Shown here: one piece after another, positions 1 through 6,786 of the stretch
Layout of the letters: every line of letters starts with the position of its first letter
Position numbering within the stretch: position 1 is the stretch's first letter
Assembly: GCA_016212295.1 (NCBI GenBank)
Contig: JACRGO010000104.1
Coordinates: 1-12,826, forward strand
Source of the DNA: Nitrospinota bacterium
GTDB taxonomy: Bacteria; Nitrospinota; Nitrospinia; JACRGO01
Reading direction: 5' to 3'
DNA: 12,826 nt
Made by a program: the position numbers and the translations under genes
Notes under the pieces: generated by a model
Seen by the model: the letters and a program-made list of their open reading frames with translations, nothing else
Told to the model about the DNA's origin: nothing
Database searches by the model: none

Positions 1-162
1 ATTTGCGAAAAATCGGCCTTACATAACAAAATTTAATTTTAAAACGGTTGAGCTTCAATATTAACGGGAAACCTAACGTATTTTAGAGCTTAACCCCAAA
101 AAACGCCTCATAAAAATTCCTTAACTTAATGGCAGTGAGGCCGGGTTAGGGGAGGAAAATAT
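1..162. other. AT-rich leader with no recognisable gene
   Basis: This stretch is AT-rich with several short A and T runs, and I see no supportable open frame, RNA or hairpin in it. Its last bases carry the ribosome binding site GGGGAGG (149-155) of the antitoxin relic that starts at 163, so it presumably once contained that operon's promoter. TTGAGC near 48 and the AT-rich hexamers after it do not have good promoter spacing, so I call no promoter. Confidence 0.4.
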
Positions 163-402
163 ATGACCAGTGTCCATTTAAAAGCGCATGTGGATAAGGA
201 CGGAATTCTGAAACTGCGAACGCCTGTCCAGTGAATTTCGGACCAGGACGCGGAGGTCACGCTGGTGATCCAGCGTATTCAAGGTGTCCCGGAGTCCAAG
301 GGCTGGCCGCCGGGATTTTTTGAGGAAACGGCGGGCAGTATCCCTGATTTCCCGGAAATTTATTACGAAGGGGATTTTGAAGAGCGGGAGCCTTTAGCAT
401 GA
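163..402 (+). pseudogene. Antitoxin relic (VapB-like) with an internal TGA stop
   Basis: This would encode a 79-residue antitoxin of a type II toxin-antitoxin pair. A strong GGGGAGG site lies 7 bases before the ATG. The reading frame begins MTSVHLKAHVDKDGILKLR, is cut by TGA at 232-234 (codon 24), and then stays open in the same frame to a TGA at 400-402. The second copy of this gene near 1844 has GGA (Gly) at the matching codon, so a single G-to-T change made the stop. The last codons overlap the ATG of the toxin relic as ATGA (399-402), the usual coupling of such pairs. The basic, strand-forming N-terminus suggests the DNA-binding half; the acidic tail (EGDFEEREPLA) would bind the toxin. 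The exact antitoxin subfamily is not certain. Confidence 0.65.
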
Positions 403-434
403 AGTATTTGCTGGACACTAATGCTTGCATCTGA
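399..434 (+). pseudogene. 5' stub of a VapC-type PIN toxin
   Basis: Only the first 11 codons of a PIN-domain ribonuclease toxin remain: MKYLLDTNACI, then TGA. The strand with the first catalytic aspartate (D6 in LLDTN) is the hallmark start of VapC proteins. After the stop the sequence becomes AT-rich and no longer resembles a PIN domain, so this is a deletion or replacement junction rather than a simple nonsense mutation. The ATG overlaps the antitoxin stop. The stub cannot make an active toxin. The following AT-rich segment (435-1558) looks like inserted material. Confidence 0.65.
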
Positions 435-476
435 TTAGAAAAAATTACTATTGCAACATCAAATTAAATTTTTAAT

Positions 477-1073
477 ATGACAACAAAGCAAAAAAAACCG
501 GCCAAATCACCCCAGGCTGATTTGTGCATACCTTACATTGGCATTAATGTGCATCGATTACCATGCCTTGTGGGCGTTGCGATTGACACGGATATTCGAA
601 GCCGGGCAAAGCTTAGGGACCTGTATACTATAAAATTCCATTGCTCGTTGAAAACGGGAAAAGAGTATGTGAGCTCCTTAATTAATCTTAGAGTTCTAAA
701 GAAAACAGGCATTGATAAATTTGATTTAGATTATACTTCAGGCTCCAGAGAAGAAGAACTGTTATTGAACTTTGCAAGGCAAAGTGATTGGCCTAGCTTT
801 TTGGAATTTTTAGTTTCATCCAATCCGGTTTATGAGGTATTGCGAGAAGTGGTTTTTGAAACCATGGAGAAAACGAAGGGCGAGGAAATTAGGGAAATTA
901 TTAATTCCGCCAGAGAGTTAATGGCCAGTAAAAAAATAGGAGGGTCAGTGAGATTAAAGACCCTTGAGGCCTTTGTTCGAATTATTCGTATTATTCGTAA
1001 GTGCAAAGAAAGCATTAAAAAAAAATTAAAGATAAAACAGTTGACGCTGTTATTTCATCATCGCCCTATTTGA
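477..1073 (+). pseudogene. N-terminal part of a frameshifted protein, methyltransferase-linked
   Basis: This 198-codon frame has no clear Shine-Dalgarno site before its ATG. I do not recognise a family for residues 1-180: they are largely helical and charged, without a visible FxGxG SAM-binding motif. The stretch VGVAIDTDI (about residues 32-40) only vaguely recalls the acidic strand after motif I. The frame probably should not end at 1073. A run of nine A (1017-1025) separates it from the frame continuing KDKTVDAVISS into the methyltransferase relic that follows, and one extra A, or a -1 slip by the ribosome, would join the two into about 360 residues. A 9-bp in-frame tandem repeat at 981-998 encodes IIRIIR. 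Its AT content is well above that of the helicase and methylase genes, which suggests separate acquisition. Confidence 0.45.
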
Positions 1074-1558
1074 ATGCTATTGACTATCTACGAGGCCATA
1101 AATTTTCTCTTGTCTGGTTTGGATTTAAAATAGGGGAAATTAGATCAATCCGTTCAGCTAGCATAGGCGTGGAAAAAGCTCCTGAGAAGGATGTTCCCTT
1201 AAATATTAAAAAAACACTCATAGAATCTTTTGGAAATGTTCATCTTTTGCCGTCAAGACACAGACGGATTATTGAACGCTATGCCATAGACCTTTTTGGC
1301 ATGCTATCGGAAGTTTCCAGAGTTTTGCGGCCAAGAGGGAAAGCTGTATTTGTAATAGGGAATTCCTGTATAAAAGGAGTTTTTATCCAAAATTCAAAAG
1401 CGCTCATAAAAGCAGCAGAGTTTACTGGCCTTAAACTTAAGAATGAAAAAGAAAGGGACCTGCCGGTTGCGTCTCGATACCTTCCAATGCCTGAAGATCA
1501 AAATAGTTCATTAGGCCGTCGAATGAGAAGAGAGTGTATTATAACCTTCGAGTCTTAA
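1022..1558 (+). pseudogene. C-terminal part of a DNA methyltransferase-like protein
   Basis: After an in-frame TAA at 1016-1018 this frame reads KDKTVDAVISSSPYLNAIDY and then RGHKFSLVWFGF. That resembles the motif IV region of SAM-dependent DNA methyltransferases whose catalytic motif is normally SPPY followed by LNAIDYLRGHK. Here the first catalytic proline is serine (TCG where CCG is expected). Downstream, LRPRGKAVFVIGNS matches the usual turn-and-strand of motif VIII. The tail ends in a basic, strand-rich segment at 1558. A TTG at 1070 could serve as a start, but would leave out motif IV. With the frame break upstream, the altered catalytic proline and no motif I in view, this is most likely a dead relic of a modification enzyme. 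The target base is unknown. Confidence 0.55.
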
Positions 1559-1616
1559 ATGATTAAGAAACGACAAAAATTAAGCCCGTTTGGAAAACAG
1601 TATTGGAGGCAGACCT

Positions 1617-1829
1617 ATGTTCGACCGCATTACTTTTGACCAAGAAATAATGGGGGGCCGGGCCTGTATCCGTGGAATGCGCGTCACGGTTTCCATCCTT
1701 GTGAATCAGATCGCGCATGGCGCGACATTTGATGAAATCCTGGAAGGATATCCCGACCTTGAAAAAGAGGATATTGAACAGGCATTGGAGTATGCAGCCT
1801 GGTTGGCTAGGGAAGAGGTTCATTCATAG
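1617..1829 (+). CDS. DUF433 family antitoxin-like protein
   Basis: This is a complete 70-residue DUF433 protein, a small helix-turn-helix family usually found as the antitoxin next to a DUF5615 PIN-like toxin. The core is typical: an MFDRITFDQEIMGGRACIRG start with the conserved GxxCIRGxRV turn, then LVNQIAHGATFDEILEGYPDL and a final helical region. I chose ATG 1617 because GGAGG (1605-1609) sits 7 bases before it; a TTG at 1590 would add nine unlikely residues. No DUF5615 toxin follows. Instead the stop codon TAG (1827-1829) runs directly into the ribosome binding site of a broken antitoxin copy. The gene is therefore an orphan, either kept as a regulator or left behind when its toxin was lost. 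Confidence 0.8.
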   Translation: MFDRITFDQEIMGGRACIRGMRVTVSILVNQIAHGATFDEILEGYPDLEKEDIEQALEYAAWLAREEVHS

Positions 1830-1843
1830 GGGGAGGAAAATAC

Positions 1844-1969
1844 ATGACCAGGCTCCATTTAAAAGCGCATGTGGATAAGGACGGAATTCTAAAACTGCGA
1901 ACTTCCGTCGAGGGAATTTCTGACCAGACGCCAAGAAAAAAATATCGCGTTTGCCGGTTGAATCACTGA
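1844..1969 (+). pseudogene. Second partial copy of the VapB-like antitoxin
   Basis: From the ribosome binding site (about 1827) to about 1928 this is a close copy of 147-247, including GGGGAGG and residues TRLHLKAHVDKDGILKLR. It keeps glycine where the first copy has the stop codon. After residue 28 (ISDQ) the match ends abruptly and the sequence changes to that upstream of the ORF6N gene. The remaining frame runs out at TGA 1967-1969, giving at most 41 residues with only the first third of the antitoxin. Its strong ribosome binding site now heads the ORF6N gene, whose own start appears to be lost. A peptide made here would end just after the possible TTG start at 1951, so coupled reinitiation is possible. 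Confidence 0.6.
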
Positions 1970-2397
1970 TAACGACCTTGAGGGGGCAAAAGGTTATTTT
2001 GGACTCTGATCTGGCACGCCTCTACGGCGTTCAAACCAAAATTTTGAATCAGGCCGTCAAGAGAAACCAGGATCGTTTCCCGGAAGATTTTGCCTTTAGA
2101 TTGACGAAAGAGGAATGGGGCGCGCCTCACTTGAGGTCACAAATTGTGACCTCAAGATCCCACGGTGGCAGGCGTTACCCTCCATTTGCCTTTACTGAAC
2201 ATGGAGCCATTATGGCGGCCAATGTCCTAAACAGCCCCCAAGCCATTGAAATGAGTGTTTTCGTAGTCCGGGCCTTTGTAAAGATGCGGGAATATTTGGC
2301 TGCCAGCCGGGAAATGGAAAAGAGATTGGCTGAGATAGAAAAAAGCCTGTTGACCCACGATAGCTCCTCGAAAACAAATCGGATTCAAAGGTCCTGA
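1951..2397 (+). pseudogene. ORF6N domain DNA-binding protein, both ends altered
   Basis: This encodes an ORF6N (KilA-N/Bro-N-like) domain protein, a DNA-binding family common in phages and mobile defence regions. Signature stretches are VESLITTLRGQKVILDSDLA, YGVQTKILNQAVKRN, FPEDFAFRLT, YPPFAFTEHG and the helix ending in VFVVRAFVKMREYL, followed by a charged coiled coil (EMEKRLAEIEKSLLTHD). Only TTG 1951 is available as a start, but the family-like residues AKKKISR lie upstream in the same frame (from about 1930) without an ATG. The native start therefore appears to have been replaced by the antitoxin fragment. The 3' end is also damaged: after LLTHDS the frame goes into SSKTNRIQRS, whereas the next frame reads PRKQIGFKGP (2366-2395), the family's usual tail. 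A deletion between the two is likely. A perfect 27-nt palindrome lies inside the gene at 2130-2156. Confidence 0.7.
2130..2156. repeat. Perfect 13-bp inverted repeat with a 1-nt centre
   Basis: The arm cttgaggtcacaa (2130-2142) is followed by a single A and by its exact reverse complement (2144-2156). It lies in the ORF6N coding region where the protein reads LRSQIVTS. A second, shorter pairing (cctca 2125-2129 with tgagg 2132-2136) competes with it. It could be a protein-binding operator, an mRNA hairpin, or simply a by-product of the peptide sequence. Confidence 0.8.
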
Positions 2398-2434
2398 TGT
2401 GGTGAAAAATAAAAAAAGACCCAAAATATTATAC

Positions 2435-2623
2435 ATGGACAAATCCCAGGCCAAAGACCTTATCAAGGAAACCTTCACCCGACCTTTTGACAAGGAGCGC
2501 TATCGCCGCCTCATGGGCGAACTTCTCAATCGCGTGGACTGGTCCAAGGAAACCCTGATTGCCGGGCACATGGTCCGCGCCGCCTTCAAGGAACGCGTCA
2601 GCCATTACGAAATGTGCCGATAG
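2435..2623 (+). pseudogene. N-terminal stub of an Eco57I/type IIG-like restriction-modification protein
   Basis: This frame encodes 62 residues starting MDKSQAKDLIKETFTRPFDK, with RYRRLMGELLNRVDWSKE and ending FKERVSHYEMCR. The pattern of an (L)IKETF..PFDK.R start, an (L)LN segment and then FK..(V)SHYE resembles the N-terminus of large Eco57I-class enzymes that combine nuclease and adenine methylase. It stops at TAG 2621-2623, so well over 90 percent of such a protein is missing. No clean ribosome binding site precedes ATG 2435. A GTG at 2399 would add residues that really belong to the tail of the neighbouring ORF6N gene. It is probably the remains of another restriction-modification gene deleted just upstream of the present system. 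The family assignment is from memory of the pattern and is moderate. Confidence 0.45.
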
Positions 2624-2628
2624 CTTAA

Positions 2629-2757
2629 CGGAGTGGATGGAAAATAGGTATTGAAGTTTACCGCACTTTGGGAAGGATTAAGGATGGGGGTAAAATTGGT
2701 AAAGCGGGGGGAGACCAAACACTTATAGCAATTCGTGAGACATTGAGGAATTTATGA
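2629..2757 (+). pseudogene. 43-codon open tail overlapping the helicase start by ATGA
   Basis: Between the stub above and the helicase there is an open frame with no ATG. It reads GIEVYRTLGRIKDGGKIGKA, then GGDQTLIAIRETLRNL, and ends at TGA 2755-2757, overlapping the helicase ATG as ATGA. The overlap and protein-like composition suggest the C-terminal end of a gene once translationally coupled to the helicase, with its front deleted. TTG 2668 is the only possible start, giving 29 residues. I do not recognise the family; it may be the far end of the restriction-modification protein whose front is at 2435. GAGG at 2745-2748 inside it is the helicase ribosome binding site. Confidence 0.4.
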
Positions 2758-5700
2758 AAAATACTCAGGCTTTTGTCACATCATCTATTCGCGATAACCA
2801 TAAGCGCGGTTCTGTAGGCGGTTTCCTGAAAGACAACATAGGACCTGACGCAGACCTTTCCATAGTCTCAGCCTATTTTACCATCTACGCCTATCAAAAA
2901 TTAAAAGGTTCCTTGGATCGGATCAAGCATCTGAATTTTCTATTCGGAGAGCCAAGATTCTTGAAAGCCCTGGACCCCTCTAAAACAAACAGGCGCGATT
3001 TTAAAATTGAGGATGACCGGATTGTTGTCCCCATTGAAAGCCGTCTCACCCAGAAGTCCATTGCCAGGGAATGCTCGGACTGGATAAGACAAAAGGCCGA
3101 TATCAAATCCATGGTCAAGCCCAACTTCCTGCACGGCAAATGCTACCTGATAGAAAATGCCAACGGCGTCAAGGAGGCCGTGGTGGGTAGTTCCAACTTC
3201 ACGGTGAACGGCCTGGGACTGGGTGGAAGCCACAATATTGAGCTGAACATGGTCATTCAGGACAGAAGGGATTCGGAGGACCTTAAAATATGGTTCAATG
3301 AGCTTTGGAACGACACGTCGGGACTGGTGGAGGATGTCAAGCAGGACGTATTAAACGACTTGGCGCAATTTTATATTGAGAATGAACCGGAGTTCATCTA
3401 TTTCAAGACCCTCTTCCACATATTTGGAAAATATATTGAAGGCCAGGAAAAAGGCGGCTTGCTGACCGAAAAAACAGGCTTCTTTGAAAGCGAAATCTGG
3501 AACATGCTGTATGACTTTCAGAAGGACGGCGTCAAGGGGGCCATCAATAAGATACTGAAGCATAACGGTTGCATCATAGCCGACAGCGTGGGCCTGGGCA
3601 AGACATTCGAGGCCCTTGCCGTAATCAAATATTTTGAATCGCTGAATTCCAGGGTACTTGTATTGTGCCCCAAGAAACTTTCGGCCAACTGGACTATTTA
3701 TCAAGCAGGCCAGGGCCATGCCCTGAATCCATTCACAAAGGACCGGTTCAACTACACGGTGCTTTATCATACGGATTTAGGAAGGGTGTCCGGCAAATCG
3801 GACGCCAACGGCATAGACCTCGAAAATTTCAATTGGGGGGCTTATGACCTCGTCGTCATTGATGAGTCCCACAATTTTCGCGGCAATCCCATGGACAAGA
3901 CCGGGGAAGACGGCGCTCCGCGGATGAACCGCGCCAAATGGCTCATGGAAAGGATCATTAAGGGCGGCGTCAAGACCAGGACGCTTTTGCTTTCAGCCAC
4001 GCCGGTCAATAATACCCTGCGGGACCTGAGAAACCAGATTTCCCTTATCACGGAGGGCAGGAACGACGCCCTGTTTGAAACCACGCGGATCAAGGACATC
4101 TCCCTCACCCTGAAAAACGCCCAGTCGCACTTTACGCACTGGGCGGACCATAAAAAAAATCCAAAAAGGAATTTAAAGCAATTACTGGAGCGTCTGGATT
4201 CGGCGTTCTTCAAACTCCTTGATGAACTGACCATTGCCCGTTCGAGAAAGCATATAAAGACTTTTTACAAAACTGAAGACATAGTCTTCCCGGAAAGGTT
4301 AAGGCCGGACTCCATATATCCGGACATCGACCTGAAGGACCGTTTTTTTACCTATGACGCCTTGAACAAGAAAATTCTGGCGTACAAGCTCAGTCTTTTC
4401 AATCCTTCTGCTTACGTGAAGCAGGAGATGAAGCAGAAATATGAAGAGATGGCCGGCAAGCAGGTATCGGCCTTTACACAGGAAAAGCGCGAACACTTCC
4501 TCATCGGCATGATGAAGATCAATTTTCTCAAACGATTGGAAAGCTCCATTGAATCCTTCGAGATATCCATGGACCGGACCATCCGGAAGATCGAGAATCT
4601 GGAAGGGAAGATTCAGGATTTTCTGAAAACCAGGGCCCAATCCCTGGAAGAAGAGCTTGCCGCCCTGGGGCCAGACGAAGATGAACTGGAAGAGGATGGC
4701 GAGGATTTTGATCAGTGGCAGGTGGGAAAGAAGCTGAAATTCGATCTGGCGGACCTGCGTCTGGATGAATGGCTGGAGGATTTGAAAAAGGACAGGGAGG
4801 CGTTAATCGAGTTATACAATACGGCCTATTCCATCACTCCGGAACGGGACGCCAAATTGAAGGCGCTTAAGGAACAGATCGAGGCCAAAATCAATCGGCC
4901 CATAAATAACGGCAACAAAAAGGTCATCGTCTTTACCGCCTTTGCCGACACCGCCGGATATCTTTACGATTGTCTCAAGGATTGGGCGCTGAATGAACCT
5001 GGGCTGAATATTGCCCTGGTGGCGGGCTCCGCCACGCGGACCACCTTCGGCAAAAACGATTTCGCCTCCATCCTCACTAATTTTTCGCCGCGCTCCAAGA
5101 CCAGAGAGAAAATCCGATCCATGCCCCAGGAAGGCGAAATAGATGTCCTGATTGCCACGGACTGCATCAGTGAAGGACAAAATCTGCAAGACTGCGATAC
5201 CCTGATAAACTATGACATCCACTGGAACCCTGTCCGCATCATCCAGCGATTCGGGCGTATAGACCGGCTGGAGAGCAAGAACGAAAAAATCCGTCTCATA
5301 AACTTCTGGCCCACCAAGGACCTGGACAACTACATCAACCTGAAGGAACGGGTCGAAGCCCGCATGGCCTTGGTGGACGTGACCGCCACGGGAGAAGACA
5401 ATATCCTGAACGCGGAACAACTGGAAGAGCTTGTGGCCGAGGACCTGAAATACCGCAACAAGCAACTCAAAAGAATGAAGGAAGAGGTCCTTGACCTGGA
5501 GGAAATGGATGAAAGCGTTTCACTGACGGATTTTACCCTGGATGATTTCCGCGTTGAATTGATGAACTTCATTGAAAACAACCGGAAGAAGCTGGAAGAG
5601 GCCCCCTTCGGCCTCTACTCCATCGTGCCGTCTCCCTCCGGCAGCCATGCCCATCTTCTTGACCAGGGCAGGTATTCAGCGGACGAAAAGGAAATCATCC

Positions 5701-6107
5701 GGCCAGGAGTGGTCTTTTGTCTGAAACAGAAGGGCGATACCGAAGGAAACGAGGAGATCAATCCCTTGCAACCTTATTTTTTGGTCTATATCCGGGAGGA
5801 TGGCCATGTAAGGTTCAATTACACCAACGCCAAGGCGATACTTGAGATATACCGCCTCCTGTGCCAGGGACGCCGGGAGCCTTTTGAAGTCTTGTGCGGG
5901 CTATTCAATGCGGAAACAAGGAATGGGGAAGATATGGGCCGGTACACGGAACTGCTAGGCCAGGCCATCCGGGAAATCCGCCATGTCTTCAGAAAACGCG
6001 CCTCCATTAAACTCACCTCGGACCGGGGCGCCTTGCTGGTCCCGAAGTCGAAACAGGTTCATGATATGAGTAGTTTTGAACTGGTTACTTGGCTGGTGAT
6101 AAAATAA
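2754..6107 (+). CDS. PLD-nuclease/SNF2 helicase fusion, restriction-type motor protein
   Basis: This intact 1117-residue protein joins a phospholipase D-type nuclease domain to an SNF2-class helicase/translocase, probably the cutting and motor subunit of a phage-restriction system. In the N-terminal domain, HGKCYL (H127, K129) and GSSNFT (145-150) form one HKD-type active site; with only one per chain, a dimer would be needed as in BfiI-like nucleases. Helicase motifs follow in order: Walker A DSVGLGKT (277-284), DESH (370-373), SATP (414-417), an acidic coiled-coil insert (about 583-655), ATDCISEGQNL from 801, and QRFGRIDR (831-838, arginine finger). The last 250 or so residues have no motif I recognise. 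ATG 2754 has GAGG five bases upstream and overlaps an upstream tail by ATGA. A PIN/antitoxin pair and then an Eco57I-type methylase follow on the same strand. The helicase call is very sure, the restriction role likely. Confidence 0.9.
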   Translation: MKNTQAFVTSSIRDNHKRGSVGGFLKDNIGPDADLSIVSAYFTIYAYQKLKGSLDRIKHLNFLFGEPRFLKALDPSKTNRRDFKIEDDRIVVPIESRLTQKSIARECSDWIRQKADIKSMVKPNFLHGKCYLIENANGVKEAVVGSSNFTVNGLGLGGSHNIELNMVIQDRRDSEDLKIWFNELWNDTSGLVEDVKQDVLNDLAQFYIENEPEFIYFKTLFHIFGKYIEGQEKGGLLTEKTGFFESEIWNMLYDFQKDGVKGAINKILKHNGCIIADSVGLGKTFEALAVIKYFESLNSRVLVLCPKKLSANWTIYQAGQGHALNPFTKDRFNYTVLYHTDLGRVSGKSDANGIDLENFNWGAYDLVVIDESHNFRGNPMDKTGEDGAPRMNRAKWLMERIIKGGVKTRTLLLSATPVNNTLRDLRNQISLITEGRNDALFETTRIKDISLTLKNAQSHFTHWADHKKNPKRNLKQLLERLDSAFFKLLDELTIARSRKHIKTFYKTEDIVFPERLRPDSIYPDIDLKDRFFTYDALNKKILAYKLSLFNPSAYVKQEMKQKYEEMAGKQVSAFTQEKREHFLIGMMKINFLKRLESSIESFEISMDRTIRKIENLEGKIQDFLKTRAQSLEEELAALGPDEDELEEDGEDFDQWQVGKKLKFDLADLRLDEWLEDLKKDREALIELYNTAYSITPERDAKLKALKEQIEAKINRPINNGNKKVIVFTAFADTAGYLYDCLKDWALNEPGLNIALVAGSATRTTFGKNDFASILTNFSPRSKTREKIRSMPQEGEIDVLIATDCISEGQNLQDCDTLINYDIHWNPVRIIQRFGRIDRLESKNEKIRLINFWPTKDLDNYINLKERVEARMALVDVTATGEDNILNAEQLEELVAEDLKYRNKQLKRMKEEVLDLEEMDESVSLTDFTLDDFRVELMNFIENNRKKLEEAPFGLYSIVPSPSGSHAHLLDQGRYSADEKEIIRPGVVFCLKQKGDTEGNEEINPLQPYFLVYIREDGHVRFNYTNAKAILEIYRLLCQGRREPFEVLCGLFNAETRNGEDMGRYTELLGQAIREIRHVFRKRASIKLTSDRGALLVPKSKQVHDMSSFELVTWLVIK

Positions 6108-6124
6108 CGGAAAATGAGAAAGCC

Positions 6125-6610
6125 ATGAAAAAGCTCAGACTTTATGTTGATACGTCTGTCTTGGGCGGCGTTTTTGATGCCGAAGATACTAATCGCGTCA
6201 ATACCGCTGAGAGGCTTCTGAGGCTCATCAAGAATGACGTTTTCGAGGGATTTATTTCATTATTGACTATAGAAGAGATTTTGATGGCTCCAAAAAGAAT
6301 TCGGGTGCCATTGGAGAAAATAATTTCCAGCTCAGGCTTTAAAAGTCTCGAAGAGTCAGAGGAAAGCATTGAACTTGCCAATGCCTTTCTTAAAGACGGA
6401 GACATCCCTGTAAAATATCGCGACGACGCAAGGCATATCGCAATTGCTGTTTGTCATGAGGTGGATTATCTCGTTTCATGGAATTACAAGCACATGGTGA
6501 ATATCTCTGTGAAAAGATTAATCAACAGCACAAATATCAGAATGGGCTACAACCCTATTGAAATTATATCGCCGGAGGAGGTGACGGGAGATGGAGAAAT
6601 GGAAATATAA
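6125..6610 (+). CDS. PIN domain toxin (VapC-like ribonuclease)
   Basis: This encodes a 161-residue PIN domain protein, presumably a metal-dependent RNase toxin. The first catalytic aspartate is D9 in LYVDTSV, the mid-domain acidic residues are E50/E51 in LLTIEEIL, the third site is RDDARH (D100/D101), and D114 with the VSWNYKHM segment closes the fold as in PIN toxins of this kind. ATG 6125 is chosen; a TTG at 6089 would overlap the helicase and add 12 residues. It begins 17 bases after the helicase stop. Its 3' end overlaps the antitoxin gene by 20 bases and contains that gene's ribosome binding site (GGAGGAG 6574-6580). The toxin precedes the antitoxin, the reverse of classical vapBC but known for this subgroup. 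All catalytic positions look intact. Confidence 0.8.
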   Translation: MKKLRLYVDTSVLGGVFDAEDTNRVNTAERLLRLIKNDVFEGFISLLTIEEILMAPKRIRVPLEKIISSSGFKSLEESEESIELANAFLKDGDIPVKYRDDARHIAIAVCHEVDYLVSWNYKHMVNISVKRLINSTNIRMGYNPIEIISPEEVTGDGEMEI

Positions 6611-6785
6611 ATCACTCGCATGGATTCATAAGGTCAGAGAGGAAGACTACAATAATACGAAAAACTTGACCCCGTATGAGCTTATCGAAAAAACACGAAA
6701 GAACGCGGAGGTCGTTGCTCAATCGCTTGGATTGAAAACGGTCCATATGGACGGCCAACGGGCCATGCACATGGAACAATTCTGA
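6591..6785 (+). CDS. Small antitoxin partner of the PIN toxin
   Basis: This 64-residue basic protein, starting MEKWKYKSLAWIHKVREEDY, has the helical pattern TPYELIEKTRKNAEVVAQSLGLK that usually sits directly downstream of this type of PIN toxin gene, so it is the likely antitoxin. ATG 6591 lies 10 bases after GGAGGAG and within the toxin's last codons, so the two are probably coupled. The last dozen residues (HMDGQRAMHMEQF) do not look like the usual end of the family, and the nucleotides there include the palindrome gtccatatggac (6741-6752). The stop is one base before the methylase ATG, which places the TA pair inside the restriction operon. The antitoxin call rests mostly on context and memory of the family. 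Confidence 0.65.
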   Translation: MEKWKYKSLAWIHKVREEDYNNTKNLTPYELIEKTRKNAEVVAQSLGLKTVHMDGQRAMHMEQF

Positions 6786-6786
6786 T

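Noticed and set aside
981-998. 9-bp tandem repeat attattcgt as a regulatory or phase-variable element
   Set aside because: It is only two in-frame units that keep the reading frame, inside a gene already broken elsewhere.
6089-6124. TTG start at 6089 for the PIN toxin
   Set aside because: It would overlap the helicase end and add residues before the normal MKKLRLYVDTS start; ATG 6125 fits the family.
6741-6752. 12-bp palindrome gtccatatggac in the antitoxin gene as an operator
   Set aside because: It is short, single and far from any promoter; nothing else supports an operator.
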